From the NCBI RefSeq assembly GCF_003461625.1, contig NZ_QTXL01000001.1, forward strand, positions 496,001 to 560,000: a stretch of 64,000 nt of DNA. Reading direction: 5' to 3'. Position 1 is the first letter of the stretch; the number at the start of each line of letters is the position of its first letter. This DNA is from Clostridium sp. AF15-31 (GTDB lineage: Bacteria; Bacillota; Clostridia; Lachnospirales; Lachnospiraceae). The notes under the pieces are model-generated. The model saw only the letters and a program-made list of their open reading frames with translations. It was not told where the DNA came from and ran no database searches. The position numbers and the translations under genes are program-made. Shown here piece after piece: positions 35,246 through 44,617 of this stretch.

Positions 35246-35434
35246 TTGCTGACAATAAAGAGTATGAGAAATGTGAAGAATTTTTTATTAGATGAAAGTG
35301 GAATGGGAGTTGTAGAGATCCTTTTGATCACAGTTGTATTGATCGCCATGGTACTTATCTTTCAGGAGAAGATTACAAGTCTTGTGAACAAGATCTGGAC
35401 CTCGATCGGTAAGAGTGCGAAGAAGATTTATTAG
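35246..35434 (+). CDS. flp: Flp-family type IVb prepilin
   Basis: The 62-residue product is the main pilin candidate. It has a short basic leader, the processing site SG|MGVVEILLI (Gly before the cut, Glu5 after it), one hydrophobic helix (about 22-41) and a short Lys-rich tail. The start is uncertain. The TTG at 35246 lies 20 bases after GGAGGA, and the in-frame ATG at 35264 is further away. It lies between tadC and the DUF5702 gene, in the normal place. Confidence 0.85.
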   Translation: MLTIKSMRNVKNFLLDESGMGVVEILLITVVLIAMVLIFQEKITSLVNKIWTSIGKSAKKIY

Positions 35435-35452
35435 TAAGGAGACTCTGCAGAT

Positions 35453-36841
35453 TTGAAAAATAACGGACAGATTACAGTATTTTTAAGTCTGGTGCTGGTC
35501 AGCCTGCTGGGATTATTTCTGGCAGCAGTTGAGATTACAGGAATCTACATGAACAGGGCACGGGTGGCAGAAGCTGCCCGTGGTGCATCCCTCCATATAC
35601 AGGCAGAGTACCAGTCCCGGATATTTGATCGGTATCACCTGTTATTACTGGATAAAAGCTATATGGGTTATGGTGAAGGTATGCTGGAGGAACGGGTATC
35701 TGATTATATGGACTATACACTCTCCGGCTATGGATTTGCTGTAGAGGATGCCTGCCTGACAGATGTGAGAACGGTGGTTGCTGATGATTGCTATGACTTA
35801 AAAAAACAGATAGAGGAATATATGACGCTGTATTTGGAAACAAAGGCACTGGAAACGATAAGCGAAGATCTGGCATATGACAATGCGGATGCCGAAGAGG
35901 TAGCAGAGGAGATACGGAATGGAAAGAGCGAGGAAACAGAACAGGAAGGTAACTGGCAGGGAGAGGATCCCAGAAAACTGTTGGAACAGGAGCTTGGGAT
36001 CGGATTGCTACAGCTCGTTCTTCCATCCGGAAAATCTGTATCACAAACGAAAGTATCCATGCAGGATGTACCATCGACTGCATGTGGAAAGGAAAATGTT
36101 CAGGAGAGCATGGACACTTCTTTTTCGGATATTGACCGGTTGGAAGCAGAGCTTGGAAAGGTTCGTGGGACAGGAAAATCGGAATTAGGCACGGATATCA
36201 ATGGGATTCTTTACGCGATGGAGTGCTTTAAAAATGTTACGGACGCGGAGCTGGATAACTGCGTATTCCAGTGTGAAGTGGAATATCTGATCGCAGGGAA
36301 GGACAATGACTATGATAATCTGACCTGTGTTGTAAACCAGATCATACTTCACAGACTTCCGGTTAATATGGCGGTACTGTTATCGGATGCAGAGAAAATG
36401 GCGGAAATAAGCAGTATGGCAGCGACACTTGCACTTGTACCGGGCATTACATATGGAGCAGCAAAATATCTGCTTGCAGCCTGTTTTTCCTATGGAGAAA
36501 CGATACTTGAGATACGGACATTGTTGGCGGGAGGAAAGATTCCCCTGATCAAGAAGGCAGCAGACTGGAAGCTGGATCTTGCGCATATAGGGAATCTCAC
36601 CAGTGTAGAGCCGGCATCCGGTCAGACAGAAAAAGGACTGGATTATGAAGCGTTTCTGGTGCTGTTATTAGCAGAGAAGAATAACAGAATGTACTATCGG
36701 ATGTGTGATCTGATCCAATTAAATACTGCACTTGTCCAGGATGGATTTCTTATTACAAACTGTGTGGATGCATTTACGATCGATATTGATATTACAAAAG
36801 GAAAACGGTCGTATGCTACTTCGGTCAGTGCGGTTTATTAA
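35453..36841 (+). CDS. DUF5702 Tad-associated surface protein (TadG-like)
   Basis: The 462-residue protein starts with a TadG/DUF5702-type anchor helix (about 7-31, GQITVFLSLVLVSLLGLFLAAVE) and AARGASLHIQAEYQ, then a long extracytoplasmic domain. Two more weakly hydrophobic stretches occur at about 317-345. DUF5702 proteins regularly occur in Clostridial Tad loci and may be minor pilus or assembly components. The TTG start lies 11-12 bases after AAGGAG. Confidence 0.82.
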   Translation: MKNNGQITVFLSLVLVSLLGLFLAAVEITGIYMNRARVAEAARGASLHIQAEYQSRIFDRYHLLLLDKSYMGYGEGMLEERVSDYMDYTLSGYGFAVEDACLTDVRTVVADDCYDLKKQIEEYMTLYLETKALETISEDLAYDNADAEEVAEEIRNGKSEETEQEGNWQGEDPRKLLEQELGIGLLQLVLPSGKSVSQTKVSMQDVPSTACGKENVQESMDTSFSDIDRLEAELGKVRGTGKSELGTDINGILYAMECFKNVTDAELDNCVFQCEVEYLIAGKDNDYDNLTCVVNQIILHRLPVNMAVLLSDAEKMAEISSMAATLALVPGITYGAAKYLLAACFSYGETILEIRTLLAGGKIPLIKKAADWKLDLAHIGNLTSVEPASGQTEKGLDYEAFLVLLLAEKNNRMYYRMCDLIQLNTALVQDGFLITNCVDAFTIDIDITKGKRSYATSVSAVY

Positions 36842-36882
36842 ATATAAAACATAGAAATATCAGATGGAAAGGATGGTGTTAT

Positions 36883-37848
36883 ATGCTCTCTTATTATATA
36901 TTTTGGCTGCAGTCTATTATCCATGCGGTGGCATATTCCATTTCCAAAAATAATAAAATCAAAAGTATTTCTCCGTCTCTCCAAGACCTGAACAGAAAAC
37001 ATTTGAGCAGACAGTATGGTAAGAGAGTGTATAAGACCATTCCTTTCTTTCAGAGGATATTTTGTATATGGAACAGGCAGGAGGGTAGTGCCACGGTGGA
37101 GGCAGCCCTGATCCTGCCGCTTTTTATCATGGCAGCAGTTGTGTTTTTCTGGATGGGAAATCTGTTGCAGACACGGTTGATCGTCTATGATGCCATGCAG
37201 GACACTGCACAGTGCCTGGCGGAATATCAATATGCGTATTCATATGTACAGGATGAAAAAACAGTGGATTTACCGGGGAACGGTGTCAATGTTCTGACAG
37301 CAAAAGAAAGACTGCAGCATTATCTGGATATATCCCCGGTGGATGCTTCCTGTATTGTGGGTGGAACCGGAGGGATTCTGGTTACAAGATCAGCTTACAG
37401 TGAAGCAGATGGCTGCATTGATCTTAAGCTGCGATATAAACTGCAGATCAATGTCCCATTTTTTGGAGAACTGACCTGGAAGGTTCAGGAACAGATCCGG
37501 CAGCGTGCATTTATCGGTATGCAATTGGAAAATAATGAGACAGAAGAAAATAGATACGTTTATATCACGGAAACCGGAGAGGTCTATCATACAAGCAGAA
37601 CCTGTTATCATATAAAACTTACGATCCGGCAGATTCCGGATGGAGAGCTTTCTGATAGGTATCAGAATCTGTCTCCTTGTGAGCGGTGTGCGGAGGGCAG
37701 GACGACGGATGGAACGGTATATATAACGGAGACGGGAGACCGATACCATCTCTCTGTTTCTTGTTCTGGATTAAAACGAACGGTTATGCGTGTCAAACAA
37801 AAGAATGTTGGAAGCATACCACCATGCAGCAACTGTGGTAACGGATGA
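36883..37848 (+). CDS. TadE-like pseudopilin with duplicated C-terminal Cys module
   Basis: The 321-residue product has a TadE-type segment (GSATVEAALILPLFIMAAVVFF, about 68-89) that prepilin peptidase may process. A ~65-residue N-terminal extension is unusually long. After a beta-rich middle, the C-terminus carries two copies of a module: VYITETGEVYHTSRTCYHIK ending PCERC (about 222-266), and VYITETGDRYHLSVSCSGLK ending PPCSNC (about 273-319). The three Cys and one His per copy suggest a metal site or disulphides outside the cell. The start is ATG 36883 behind AAGGATGG. Confidence 0.8.
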   Translation: MLSYYIFWLQSIIHAVAYSISKNNKIKSISPSLQDLNRKHLSRQYGKRVYKTIPFFQRIFCIWNRQEGSATVEAALILPLFIMAAVVFFWMGNLLQTRLIVYDAMQDTAQCLAEYQYAYSYVQDEKTVDLPGNGVNVLTAKERLQHYLDISPVDASCIVGGTGGILVTRSAYSEADGCIDLKLRYKLQINVPFFGELTWKVQEQIRQRAFIGMQLENNETEENRYVYITETGEVYHTSRTCYHIKLTIRQIPDGELSDRYQNLSPCERCAEGRTTDGTVYITETGDRYHLSVSCSGLKRTVMRVKQKNVGSIPPCSNCGNG

Positions 37849-37902
37849 AATTCTTGTAAGGGTGCATTTTGTAAGGGCGCAGGGACAGGAAAGGTGAAAG
37901 AT

Positions 37903-38376
37903 ATGAATTCTGGAAAAAAGGATGATCGTGGAACGATCGTGATCGAAATGTGCATTATTATGCCAATCGTGATCACTGTTATATTTGTTGTTATCAATAT
38001 GATGATCGTGCAGTTGAATAATGGAATTGCAACCGGCGAGGCATATCATGTGGTCTGTAATCGGGAACGATATATGTCTGGAAGTGGAAACAGCGCAGAG
38101 GATACATTGAATCAGGCGTTAGATCAGATGGTCAGGCCATCCATGCAGCTTCTGGATGAACTGGAAACAAGCGTGCGCTTTCGTCCTTCTGGAAATGCGT
38201 TACTTTCCGGTATAACAGGAACCATAGATGCAGTTGTCAAATATGAAGAGCTGCACCCGGGAATTGGACTACTGACAGATAAAAAGGCAACACAGAGAAA
38301 AGTAAAGATTGAGAAAGAGATCCGGGATATCAGCAATAATCTCAGGAGGTGGCAGTTGTATGGAAAAACATTATGA
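37903..38376 (+). CDS. TadE/TadF-like pseudopilin
   Basis: The 157-residue product has a short basic leader, then DRGTIVIEMCIIMPIVITVIF, a TadE-like motif (Glu after Gly-Thr-Ile-Val-Ile) and one membrane helix (about 12-36). A mainly helical external domain follows. AGGAAAGG serves ATG 37903, and a GTG at 37894 is the alternative. The FHA gene start overlaps its last 17 bases. Confidence 0.72.
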   Translation: MNSGKKDDRGTIVIEMCIIMPIVITVIFVVINMMIVQLNNGIATGEAYHVVCNRERYMSGSGNSAEDTLNQALDQMVRPSMQLLDELETSVRFRPSGNALLSGITGTIDAVVKYEELHPGIGLLTDKKATQRKVKIEKEIRDISNNLRRWQLYGKTL

Positions 38377-39733
38377 CACTGATGGGATAAATGTATATCT
38401 GATGCTTACCGACACCGATTATCAGGTCTCCTATGAAACCAAAATGCTTCAGAACAACTGCATCCCAGATGTTCTTCCATTTAACGTGATGTTCATAGAT
38501 GGAGATGCGATTCCTTGTTATGAGGTTAACGGACTGACAGAATTTGCAGTGATAGAGCAGACGATCACGATAACTCCGGTGCTTATATTACAACTGTTTC
38601 AGGAACTGGTTATGGTATTTCACCAGCTTGGCAGATATTTGCTGTCCGTTAATAATCTGATCCTGGTGGAAGATTGTATCTTTTATGATATAGCGCAGAA
38701 ATGCTTTGGTTTTATCTATCTTCCGGGATATCAGAGTGGAGTCCGGGAGCAGATGCGGAGGCTGTTAGATCAGGTGATATGCAGGATGGATCATGCAGAC
38801 CGGGCGGGCAGTGACCGGGTATATGATCTGTATCAGAAGATCATGGATGCAAATTGTGATCTTGAAAAGCTGGTAGATTTTTTTACAGAATTCCGCACGG
38901 AAGAAAGCGGCGATACAGATGGTACGGGAAATACAGATATATATAGAACGGAAGAAACGGGCAAGACTGAGGAAGAGGAAGAGGCAGCAGAACTGGCTGC
39001 ATTTTTGAGAAAAGAACCAAACCGGAAGAAATGGAAGAAATCGAACCGGAACAGGACGATAGTACAGAGTGACATTGACGATGATAAGACATCGGTTCGG
39101 ACGATCGTGTATAAGACGGTCGTTATTGCCTGTATGCTTGCAACGGTGTTGTTTGGGATCAGCTATGGATGGATGCAGTACCGGGCAAATGGACGGATCC
39201 AACATATGAAACCTTTATTCGGTGTATGCATCTTACTGGCAGTGGAATTATTTGTCTGGATGGAGCTGTTCTTGACAGATCAGACTGGAAAAGAAGAGGA
39301 GGTTGTTGAACCTTGTATACAGGAACAGGATATAACTATATTTCCGGCAGCAGCGGATGGAAATGGACAACCCGCAGCCGGTGATACACAACAGGAGACA
39401 ACCATACTTCCGGCAACCGATCCGGTATGCATGTTAGTTCCGGTTGGAGGGCAAGCGGAAGCCACATCGAATCCGGTGATCTGTCTGGATACACTTCCAA
39501 GATTGATCGGACGTGGGGATATGGCAGATTTTTGTATTTCCGATAAGTCTGTGAGTCGGGTTCATAGCAGGATCCGATATGTCGATCATAAATATGTACT
39601 GGAGGATATGGGTTCGACAAATGGGACATATGTAAATGGTTATCCACTGCGAGTGGACTATCCGGCAGTGGTATTGCCCGGAGATATTATTTCATTTGGG
39701 AATATAGAATACGAGCTGCGGGCTCAAATATAG
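38360..39733 (+). CDS. membrane FHA-domain protein of the Tad locus
   Basis: The 457-residue protein has a DUF6382-like N-terminal domain (about 1-170), an acidic linker, two adjacent membrane helices (about 252-273 and 287-308) and a C-terminal FHA domain (about 372-455) with LIGRGDMADFCI, SVSRVHSRI and MGSTNGTYVNG. Both ends should face the cytoplasm. AGGAGG ten bases before ATG 38360 fixes the start, and the upstream in-frame ATG 38309 lies inside the pseudopilin gene. The role is probably phosphothreonine-dependent control or scaffolding of the pilus machine. A soluble relative lies at 10691-11755. Confidence 0.85.
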   Translation: MEKHYDTDGINVYLMLTDTDYQVSYETKMLQNNCIPDVLPFNVMFIDGDAIPCYEVNGLTEFAVIEQTITITPVLILQLFQELVMVFHQLGRYLLSVNNLILVEDCIFYDIAQKCFGFIYLPGYQSGVREQMRRLLDQVICRMDHADRAGSDRVYDLYQKIMDANCDLEKLVDFFTEFRTEESGDTDGTGNTDIYRTEETGKTEEEEEAAELAAFLRKEPNRKKWKKSNRNRTIVQSDIDDDKTSVRTIVYKTVVIACMLATVLFGISYGWMQYRANGRIQHMKPLFGVCILLAVELFVWMELFLTDQTGKEEEVVEPCIQEQDITIFPAAADGNGQPAAGDTQQETTILPATDPVCMLVPVGGQAEATSNPVICLDTLPRLIGRGDMADFCISDKSVSRVHSRIRYVDHKYVLEDMGSTNGTYVNGYPLRVDYPAVVLPGDIISFGNIEYELRAQI

Positions 39734-39774
39734 GAAGGAGGAAACAGCTTTTTCTGGGAAGCTGACAGAAATAT

Positions 39775-42700
39775 ATGAAACAATACAGAAATAAAATTTT
39801 ACTGATCGTACTGGTGGGAATTCTTCTGCTGATAAATCTGCCATTTCATGCGATCCTTCAGACAGCATCCATGGGAGGAGATGCGGAGCAGGCGGTAACG
39901 CAGTTGTTTGAAAAGAATGCGACAGCAACGGATACGGATGCAGACAGGGCAACTCCGGAGGATGCAGACAGAGCAACTGTGGAAGACGCAGATGGGGTGG
40001 CTGCGAAAGCTGTAGATGGGGAGGCTGCAGAAGATACCGACAGAGCAACCTTGGAAGATGCAGATGCGATGACCACGCAGGATATAGCATTATCATATGA
40101 AGATCAGGCAAAACAGATCGCTACGATCTCAGATGCCATATCGAGAGATGTATATACTCCGGATATGAAAGTAGAAATAAAGAAAGAGAAAAAGTCGTAT
40201 ATATTTAATATAGATGCATTGGCGACGGTAATGTCCTTTCCGATGTTACATTCAGAATTTGTCGTTGGATACAGACTGGGAAGAACAGAAGCGGGAGATA
40301 CCTGCAGAGATTTCCGGATCTTTCAATATCATGGCATTACGGATTATGAGAAACTGTTTTCCGTATATTGTGGAGACAAGGATCTGGATGTTCCGTGGTA
40401 TGGAGAATATGTTTCGGATGGAAAGCATTTGCAGGGAACAGCAGCAACTGTATACAGTGATGATACGACAGATGGTTATATACATGCAGGCAGCGGACTG
40501 TTAACAGCCGATATCCGGAAAGCATTGTATCAGGGATATAAGAACAGGCAGTCTCAAAGCGCATTACAGGATAATCTGAATGCGATCCGGCATCATGGAA
40601 AAAGCATGAGCGGAGAAGTTCCATATACGAGAGCGCAAGCAGAGATCCGGATCGGAACAGAAACTCCAAAGACAGAGCAGATTGATATATCACCGGGGCA
40701 GCCGGAGACGCGATGGAAATACCGGTATACCATACACATGGAAGAAGAGAGTTTGTTAAGCACTGTGTCTCCGGATGGAGTATATGCAAAAAGAACGAAG
40801 ATGCGTACGGTCACAGGAGGTCAGAATACGTTTCATATCATAGTGCCGGATACAGATATTAAACTGTGGGTATGTACGGACTGGAAAGGTTCGATTGCAG
40901 ATACGGACTGGAAAGCATACCGGTCAGGAGAAGAAGCTGTATTAAAGACAGGAAGCAGATATTTCTTTACTGCCGGTACGGATAAGAAGGGTGTGAGCAG
41001 ACTGTCAAAGACCTTTGCCGAACGGGATGGGTTTACAGCTTATGCTGTCTGCCCGGACAACAAAGAGATTCAGACCTGCTTTGCAGGTGTGCTTTATGAA
41101 TATGCAATAGAGATGGTGATTAACTGGGGAAGTGAATTAAAAACCGGAAAACTGCATCTGACAAAGCTTGGTGATGGTTCCTTGAGTAATCTGAAAGGAA
41201 TAAAATTTTACCTTTATAAACTGGACGAGCCATTTGCAGATCTGTCAGAGGGGAAAGCGGTAAAGATCGGAACATATACGGTTAATTCCAAAGGAAAAGG
41301 TGTGCCAACTTATATTACGGAAAAAGGCAGATTTTATGGAGCAAAAAGTAATTATGCCGGAGAGGATATAGATGGATCCACATGCCGGAATATCTACAAT
41401 CTGCCACCGGGCTATTATATGCTGCATGAGGATGCTGAACTGGCACTGGCAAGAGGATATCTGCCCGCGATAGACCATTATTATGAAATTACAGATAACC
41501 AGCTGGAATATGAGTTTGTCATTCAGAATGTCCGGGGCGGGCTCAGTCTTCAAAAAACCAGTGACTCTCCGGAACTTACAGGAGCAGATGGCAAAACGGA
41601 TGCATATAGTCTGCAGGGAGCCAGATATAATGTGTATAAGGTTGGGAAAAAGAATGATACATCAACCGATGCTTATGTCTGCACCTTTACAACCGATGCA
41701 TCCGGAAAAGGAATTGTTACAAAATATAATTCGGATGCAGGATATTATCCGGTATATGGTTCTGATAACCGGATATATGAAGTGCGCGGAGTTCCGGTTG
41801 GTTGCTGGTATTACATTGCGGAAATAGGGAAAAAGAAAGGGTGGAATGGAAATGAATATTCCTATGCCAGAGGTTATATTGTAAATAAAGAGGATAAAAA
41901 AGCGGCTTCCTACTATCAGAAGTGGATCTATCTGGATAAGGAGGATGGTGGAATCGGAGTTTCAGAAAATTTGGAGAAATATCCCAAGCAGCAGATCGAT
42001 GTACTGGAATCGCCGATTACGATCGGAATTCAGCTTCATAAAAGCAGTGCGATGAAAGAAATTTCCGATATGGGTGGATATACATTTGCCGATATTCAGT
42101 ATCAGGTATACATGGCGGACAAGAATGGAAGGCAGGGAACCGGAAATCTCTATGTAGGTACATTTACAGTGCAAAAGGATGGAACGGGAATTGTTACAGA
42201 TATAAACACGAAATTTATTCCGACCGGAGGAAATAAAACGATCGTTTCGCTTAAGAAAAAAGGGACAGATACGATCTCCGGACTACCGTGTGGAAGCTAT
42301 TATGCAAAGGAAACAAAAACAAACCGTTATTACAGGCTGAATACAGATCCGGTAAAAAAAGAATGTCTGTCCAGTGGCGGAAGAGAAACAGGAAAAAAAG
42401 AGATCGAGCATGTGATCGAAGTTACAGATCAGCCAAATACCGGAGAACTGTATCTGGAAAAGAAGAGCGCCGGTGAAGAATGGACGGATGAAAATACAGC
42501 ATATTCGTTATTACATGCAGAATATAGTGTTTATATGGTGTCAGGAAAGAATGCTCCATATAAAGAAGAAAATCAGGTTGGCATATTTACGACAGAAAAA
42601 ATGAATGCGGCAAATACCGTGATTGGAATACCGGAGATTAGGAATTCCTGCGGAACCGGAAATGCATTCCGAATGATATCAGGAGAGGTCGTTTCCATTC

Positions 42701-44373
42701 AGGCAGATAAGAGTAAGCATTGTTTTACCGGATTGCCATTTGGCTGGTATGCAGTAAAGGAAAAGCGTGCTCCAAAAAATTACAAACTGGATGCGGATGT
42801 ACATTATATTTGTATATCCCCGGATACGGTGGGAAACAAGATTAATGCAACCATGCAGCTTGCAGAGAAAGAAATGGTATATCAGGGAAAACTGTCACTG
42901 ACAAAATATGACAGAGAGAATGGAACCGGAACTGCAAAATATGGAGCATCTCTTGCGGATGCAGTCTTTCAGGTGCGGTATTATAAGGGACTCCTGCAAA
43001 AAACAGAATTGGCAGCATCTGCTGCATACCGAACCTGGTATATTAAGACAGTATATAACGAGCAGACCGGAAGTTATGAGGCAAAGCTGGATGCAGCTTA
43101 TCTTACCGGACAGAGTGATCCTCTATTTACGGATAAAAAGACAGGTGCAGTAATTCTTCCGGCTGGAACCGTGGTCATAACAGAATACCAGCCACCAAAG
43201 GGGTATATCCTGCCGGGACATGGACAGGGTTATATCGAAGTAACCGGACTGACAGGAGAGAAACAGCAAATTACCGGAAATGAAATTGTACTCCATCTGG
43301 ATGCAGGAAATCCGAATAAAGAGCTGCAGACTTTTTCTGTGGAGAGTGGGAATGTCATAGAACCGGAATTGATAAAGGTGTACGAGCAGGCAGAACGGGT
43401 GGATATTGCATTTGACAAGATCAATGCAGGAACCAGAGAATCAATGCAGGGAATTGTATTTCGAATTTCGTTGCTGGATGAAGCAGGAAATCCTGTTGAG
43501 AGCCATATTGCGGTAACTGGAGTAAATGGACGTTTTGATTCGGCCGGACGTAAGGAAAGTGGTAAATTCAATATCAATGATGATATCTATGAATACAACC
43601 AGATGCAGGAAGAAAGTGTATGGAAGGAATATGATATGACAGCCGGGATCTGGTTTTGTGGAGATGAGAGCACACAGCGGGAAGTTTTCGATGAAGATAT
43701 TATGGCAGATGGAGCTACAAAAAGCGAAGAAAACACATCCATAAGAGAAGCTTCAGAAACAGAAAAAGCGGATCTGGGAGCGTTGCTGCCGGGAACTTAC
43801 ATGATCGAGGAGCTGCCTTGTAAAGGTAACCGGGGATTTGTAATAATGCAGCGTCAGATCGTGGACATTGATAGTGCAGAGACAATCCGGGAGCTTGGTA
43901 CATATGAGAATCAGTCTTCGGAAGATACAACAGAACAGACGACAACCGAAACCACGACTGGTGACACAACGGAGACAACAACCGAAGCTACGACCGGGGA
44001 CACAACGGAAACCACAACCGAGTCTACAACCGAACTGACGACTGAGATCACGACCGAATTGACAACAGAAACCACAACTGAGGCGACAACCGAGATTACG
44101 ACCGAGGACACAACGGAAACTACAACCGAGTCTACAACCGAACTGACGACTGAACAGACGACGGAGATCACAACAGAAACTACAACAGAGCTGACGACCG
44201 AACCGGACACCGGAGACAGGAAGACTCCCCCGGTCAGAACCGGTGACTCGTCAGGAGTGATCCTGTTTTCTTATATCGGGCTTGGAGCAATGTTTGGCGC
44301 AGCAATTCTTGTGATCGTAAAAAGACGGCAGGGAAAACATGGAAAAGATAGACCGGGCAACAGGAAACATTGA
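39775..44373 (+). CDS. large Cna-B/SpaA-type surface adhesin with variant sorting signal
   Basis: The 1532-residue product has an N-terminal membrane/signal helix (about 8-24), an acidic Thr/Ala/Asp-rich stretch, and a possible TQ thioester-like or unknown head (about 150-440). About six Cna-B/SpaA repeats then run from about 455 to 1380, recognisable by LTKLGDGS...LKGIKF(Y)LY, LSLQKTSDS, LYLEKKSAG and LPPGYYMLHE motifs. A Thr/Glu-rich stalk (about 1381-1480) leads to PPVRTGDSS, a hydrophobic helix (about 1495-1515) and a basic tail. This is a cell-wall sorting signal without a classical LPXTG. Isopeptide-forming Lys and Asn residues are expected but were not assigned. It closes the Tad locus. 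Confidence 0.85.
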   Translation: MKQYRNKILLIVLVGILLLINLPFHAILQTASMGGDAEQAVTQLFEKNATATDTDADRATPEDADRATVEDADGVAAKAVDGEAAEDTDRATLEDADAMTTQDIALSYEDQAKQIATISDAISRDVYTPDMKVEIKKEKKSYIFNIDALATVMSFPMLHSEFVVGYRLGRTEAGDTCRDFRIFQYHGITDYEKLFSVYCGDKDLDVPWYGEYVSDGKHLQGTAATVYSDDTTDGYIHAGSGLLTADIRKALYQGYKNRQSQSALQDNLNAIRHHGKSMSGEVPYTRAQAEIRIGTETPKTEQIDISPGQPETRWKYRYTIHMEEESLLSTVSPDGVYAKRTKMRTVTGGQNTFHIIVPDTDIKLWVCTDWKGSIADTDWKAYRSGEEAVLKTGSRYFFTAGTDKKGVSRLSKTFAERDGFTAYAVCPDNKEIQTCFAGVLYEYAIEMVINWGSELKTGKLHLTKLGDGSLSNLKGIKFYLYKLDEPFADLSEGKAVKIGTYTVNSKGKGVPTYITEKGRFYGAKSNYAGEDIDGSTCRNIYNLPPGYYMLHEDAELALARGYLPAIDHYYEITDNQLEYEFVIQNVRGGLSLQKTSDSPELTGADGKTDAYSLQGARYNVYKVGKKNDTSTDAYVCTFTTDASGKGIVTKYNSDAGYYPVYGSDNRIYEVRGVPVGCWYYIAEIGKKKGWNGNEYSYARGYIVNKEDKKAASYYQKWIYLDKEDGGIGVSENLEKYPKQQIDVLESPITIGIQLHKSSAMKEISDMGGYTFADIQYQVYMADKNGRQGTGNLYVGTFTVQKDGTGIVTDINTKFIPTGGNKTIVSLKKKGTDTISGLPCGSYYAKETKTNRYYRLNTDPVKKECLSSGGRETGKKEIEHVIEVTDQPNTGELYLEKKSAGEEWTDENTAYSLLHAEYSVYMVSGKNAPYKEENQVGIFTTEKMNAANTVIGIPEIRNSCGTGNAFRMISGEVVSIQADKSKHCFTGLPFGWYAVKEKRAPKNYKLDADVHYICISPDTVGNKINATMQLAEKEMVYQGKLSLTKYDRENGTGTAKYGASLADAVFQVRYYKGLLQKTELAASAAYRTWYIKTVYNEQTGSYEAKLDAAYLTGQSDPLFTDKKTGAVILPAGTVVITEYQPPKGYILPGHGQGYIEVTGLTGEKQQITGNEIVLHLDAGNPNKELQTFSVESGNVIEPELIKVYEQAERVDIAFDKINAGTRESMQGIVFRISLLDEAGNPVESHIAVTGVNGRFDSAGRKESGKFNINDDIYEYNQMQEESVWKEYDMTAGIWFCGDESTQREVFDEDIMADGATKSEENTSIREASETEKADLGALLPGTYMIEELPCKGNRGFVIMQRQIVDIDSAETIRELGTYENQSSEDTTEQTTTETTTGDTTETTTEATTGDTTETTTESTTELTTEITTELTTETTTEATTEITTEDTTETTTESTTELTTEQTTEITTETTTELTTEPDTGDRKTPPVRTGDSSGVILFSYIGLGAMFGAAILVIVKRRQGKHGKDRPGNRKH
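43914..44212 (+). repeat. Thr/Glu-coding low-complexity repeats
   Basis: About 100 residues consist of units such as TTE(T/A/L/I)TTE, encoded by mixed ACA, ACG and ACC codons. They probably form an extended, perhaps glycosylated, wall-spanning stalk. Confidence 0.85.
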
Positions 44374-44440
44374 CAGAATGAAAACGGTACTTTTAAAATT
44401 ATATAATATGGTTCGTTCATGAACTTCATGTTCATCTCCA

Positions 44441-44477
44441 ATGCCGGGTGCCTGAAACAGAGGCGCCCGGCATTTTT
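44441..44477 (+). terminator. strong terminator of the Tad locus
   Basis: AATGCCGGGTGCC-type arms (44441-44452 and 44462-44473) pair with one G-U around TGAAACAGA, followed by TTTTTA. It closes the pilus-adhesin unit. Confidence 0.85.
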
Positions 44478-44558
44478 ACTATATAGAAAAGGCTGTCCTG
44501 TAAAGTAAATAAGTGCGCTATTATGGATATATTATTAAAAGGGGACAAAAACTAATAA

Positions 44559-44587
44559 TTGCTATCAATCACCATTTCGGATATAAT
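44559..44587 (+). promoter_or_regulatory. promoter of dnaX-ybaB-recR
   Basis: TTGCTA (44559-44564) and TATAAT (44582-44587) are 17 bp apart, 31 bp before the dnaX start. No SRP RNA was recognised in this gap, although ffs often lies near dnaX in Firmicutes. Confidence 0.7.
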
Positions 44588-44617
44588 ATCTTTAGTTGTA
44601 TTTTGGAGGAAACCGTC

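Noticed and set aside
43911..44210. Minus-strand frame made of Ser-Val-Val repeats
   Set aside because: It is the reverse of the Thr/Glu stalk repeats of the adhesin.
44400..44617. SRP RNA (ffs) before dnaX
   Set aside because: The conserved GGTCAGG...GGAAGCAGCC apical part is missing. The hairpin seen is a plain terminator.
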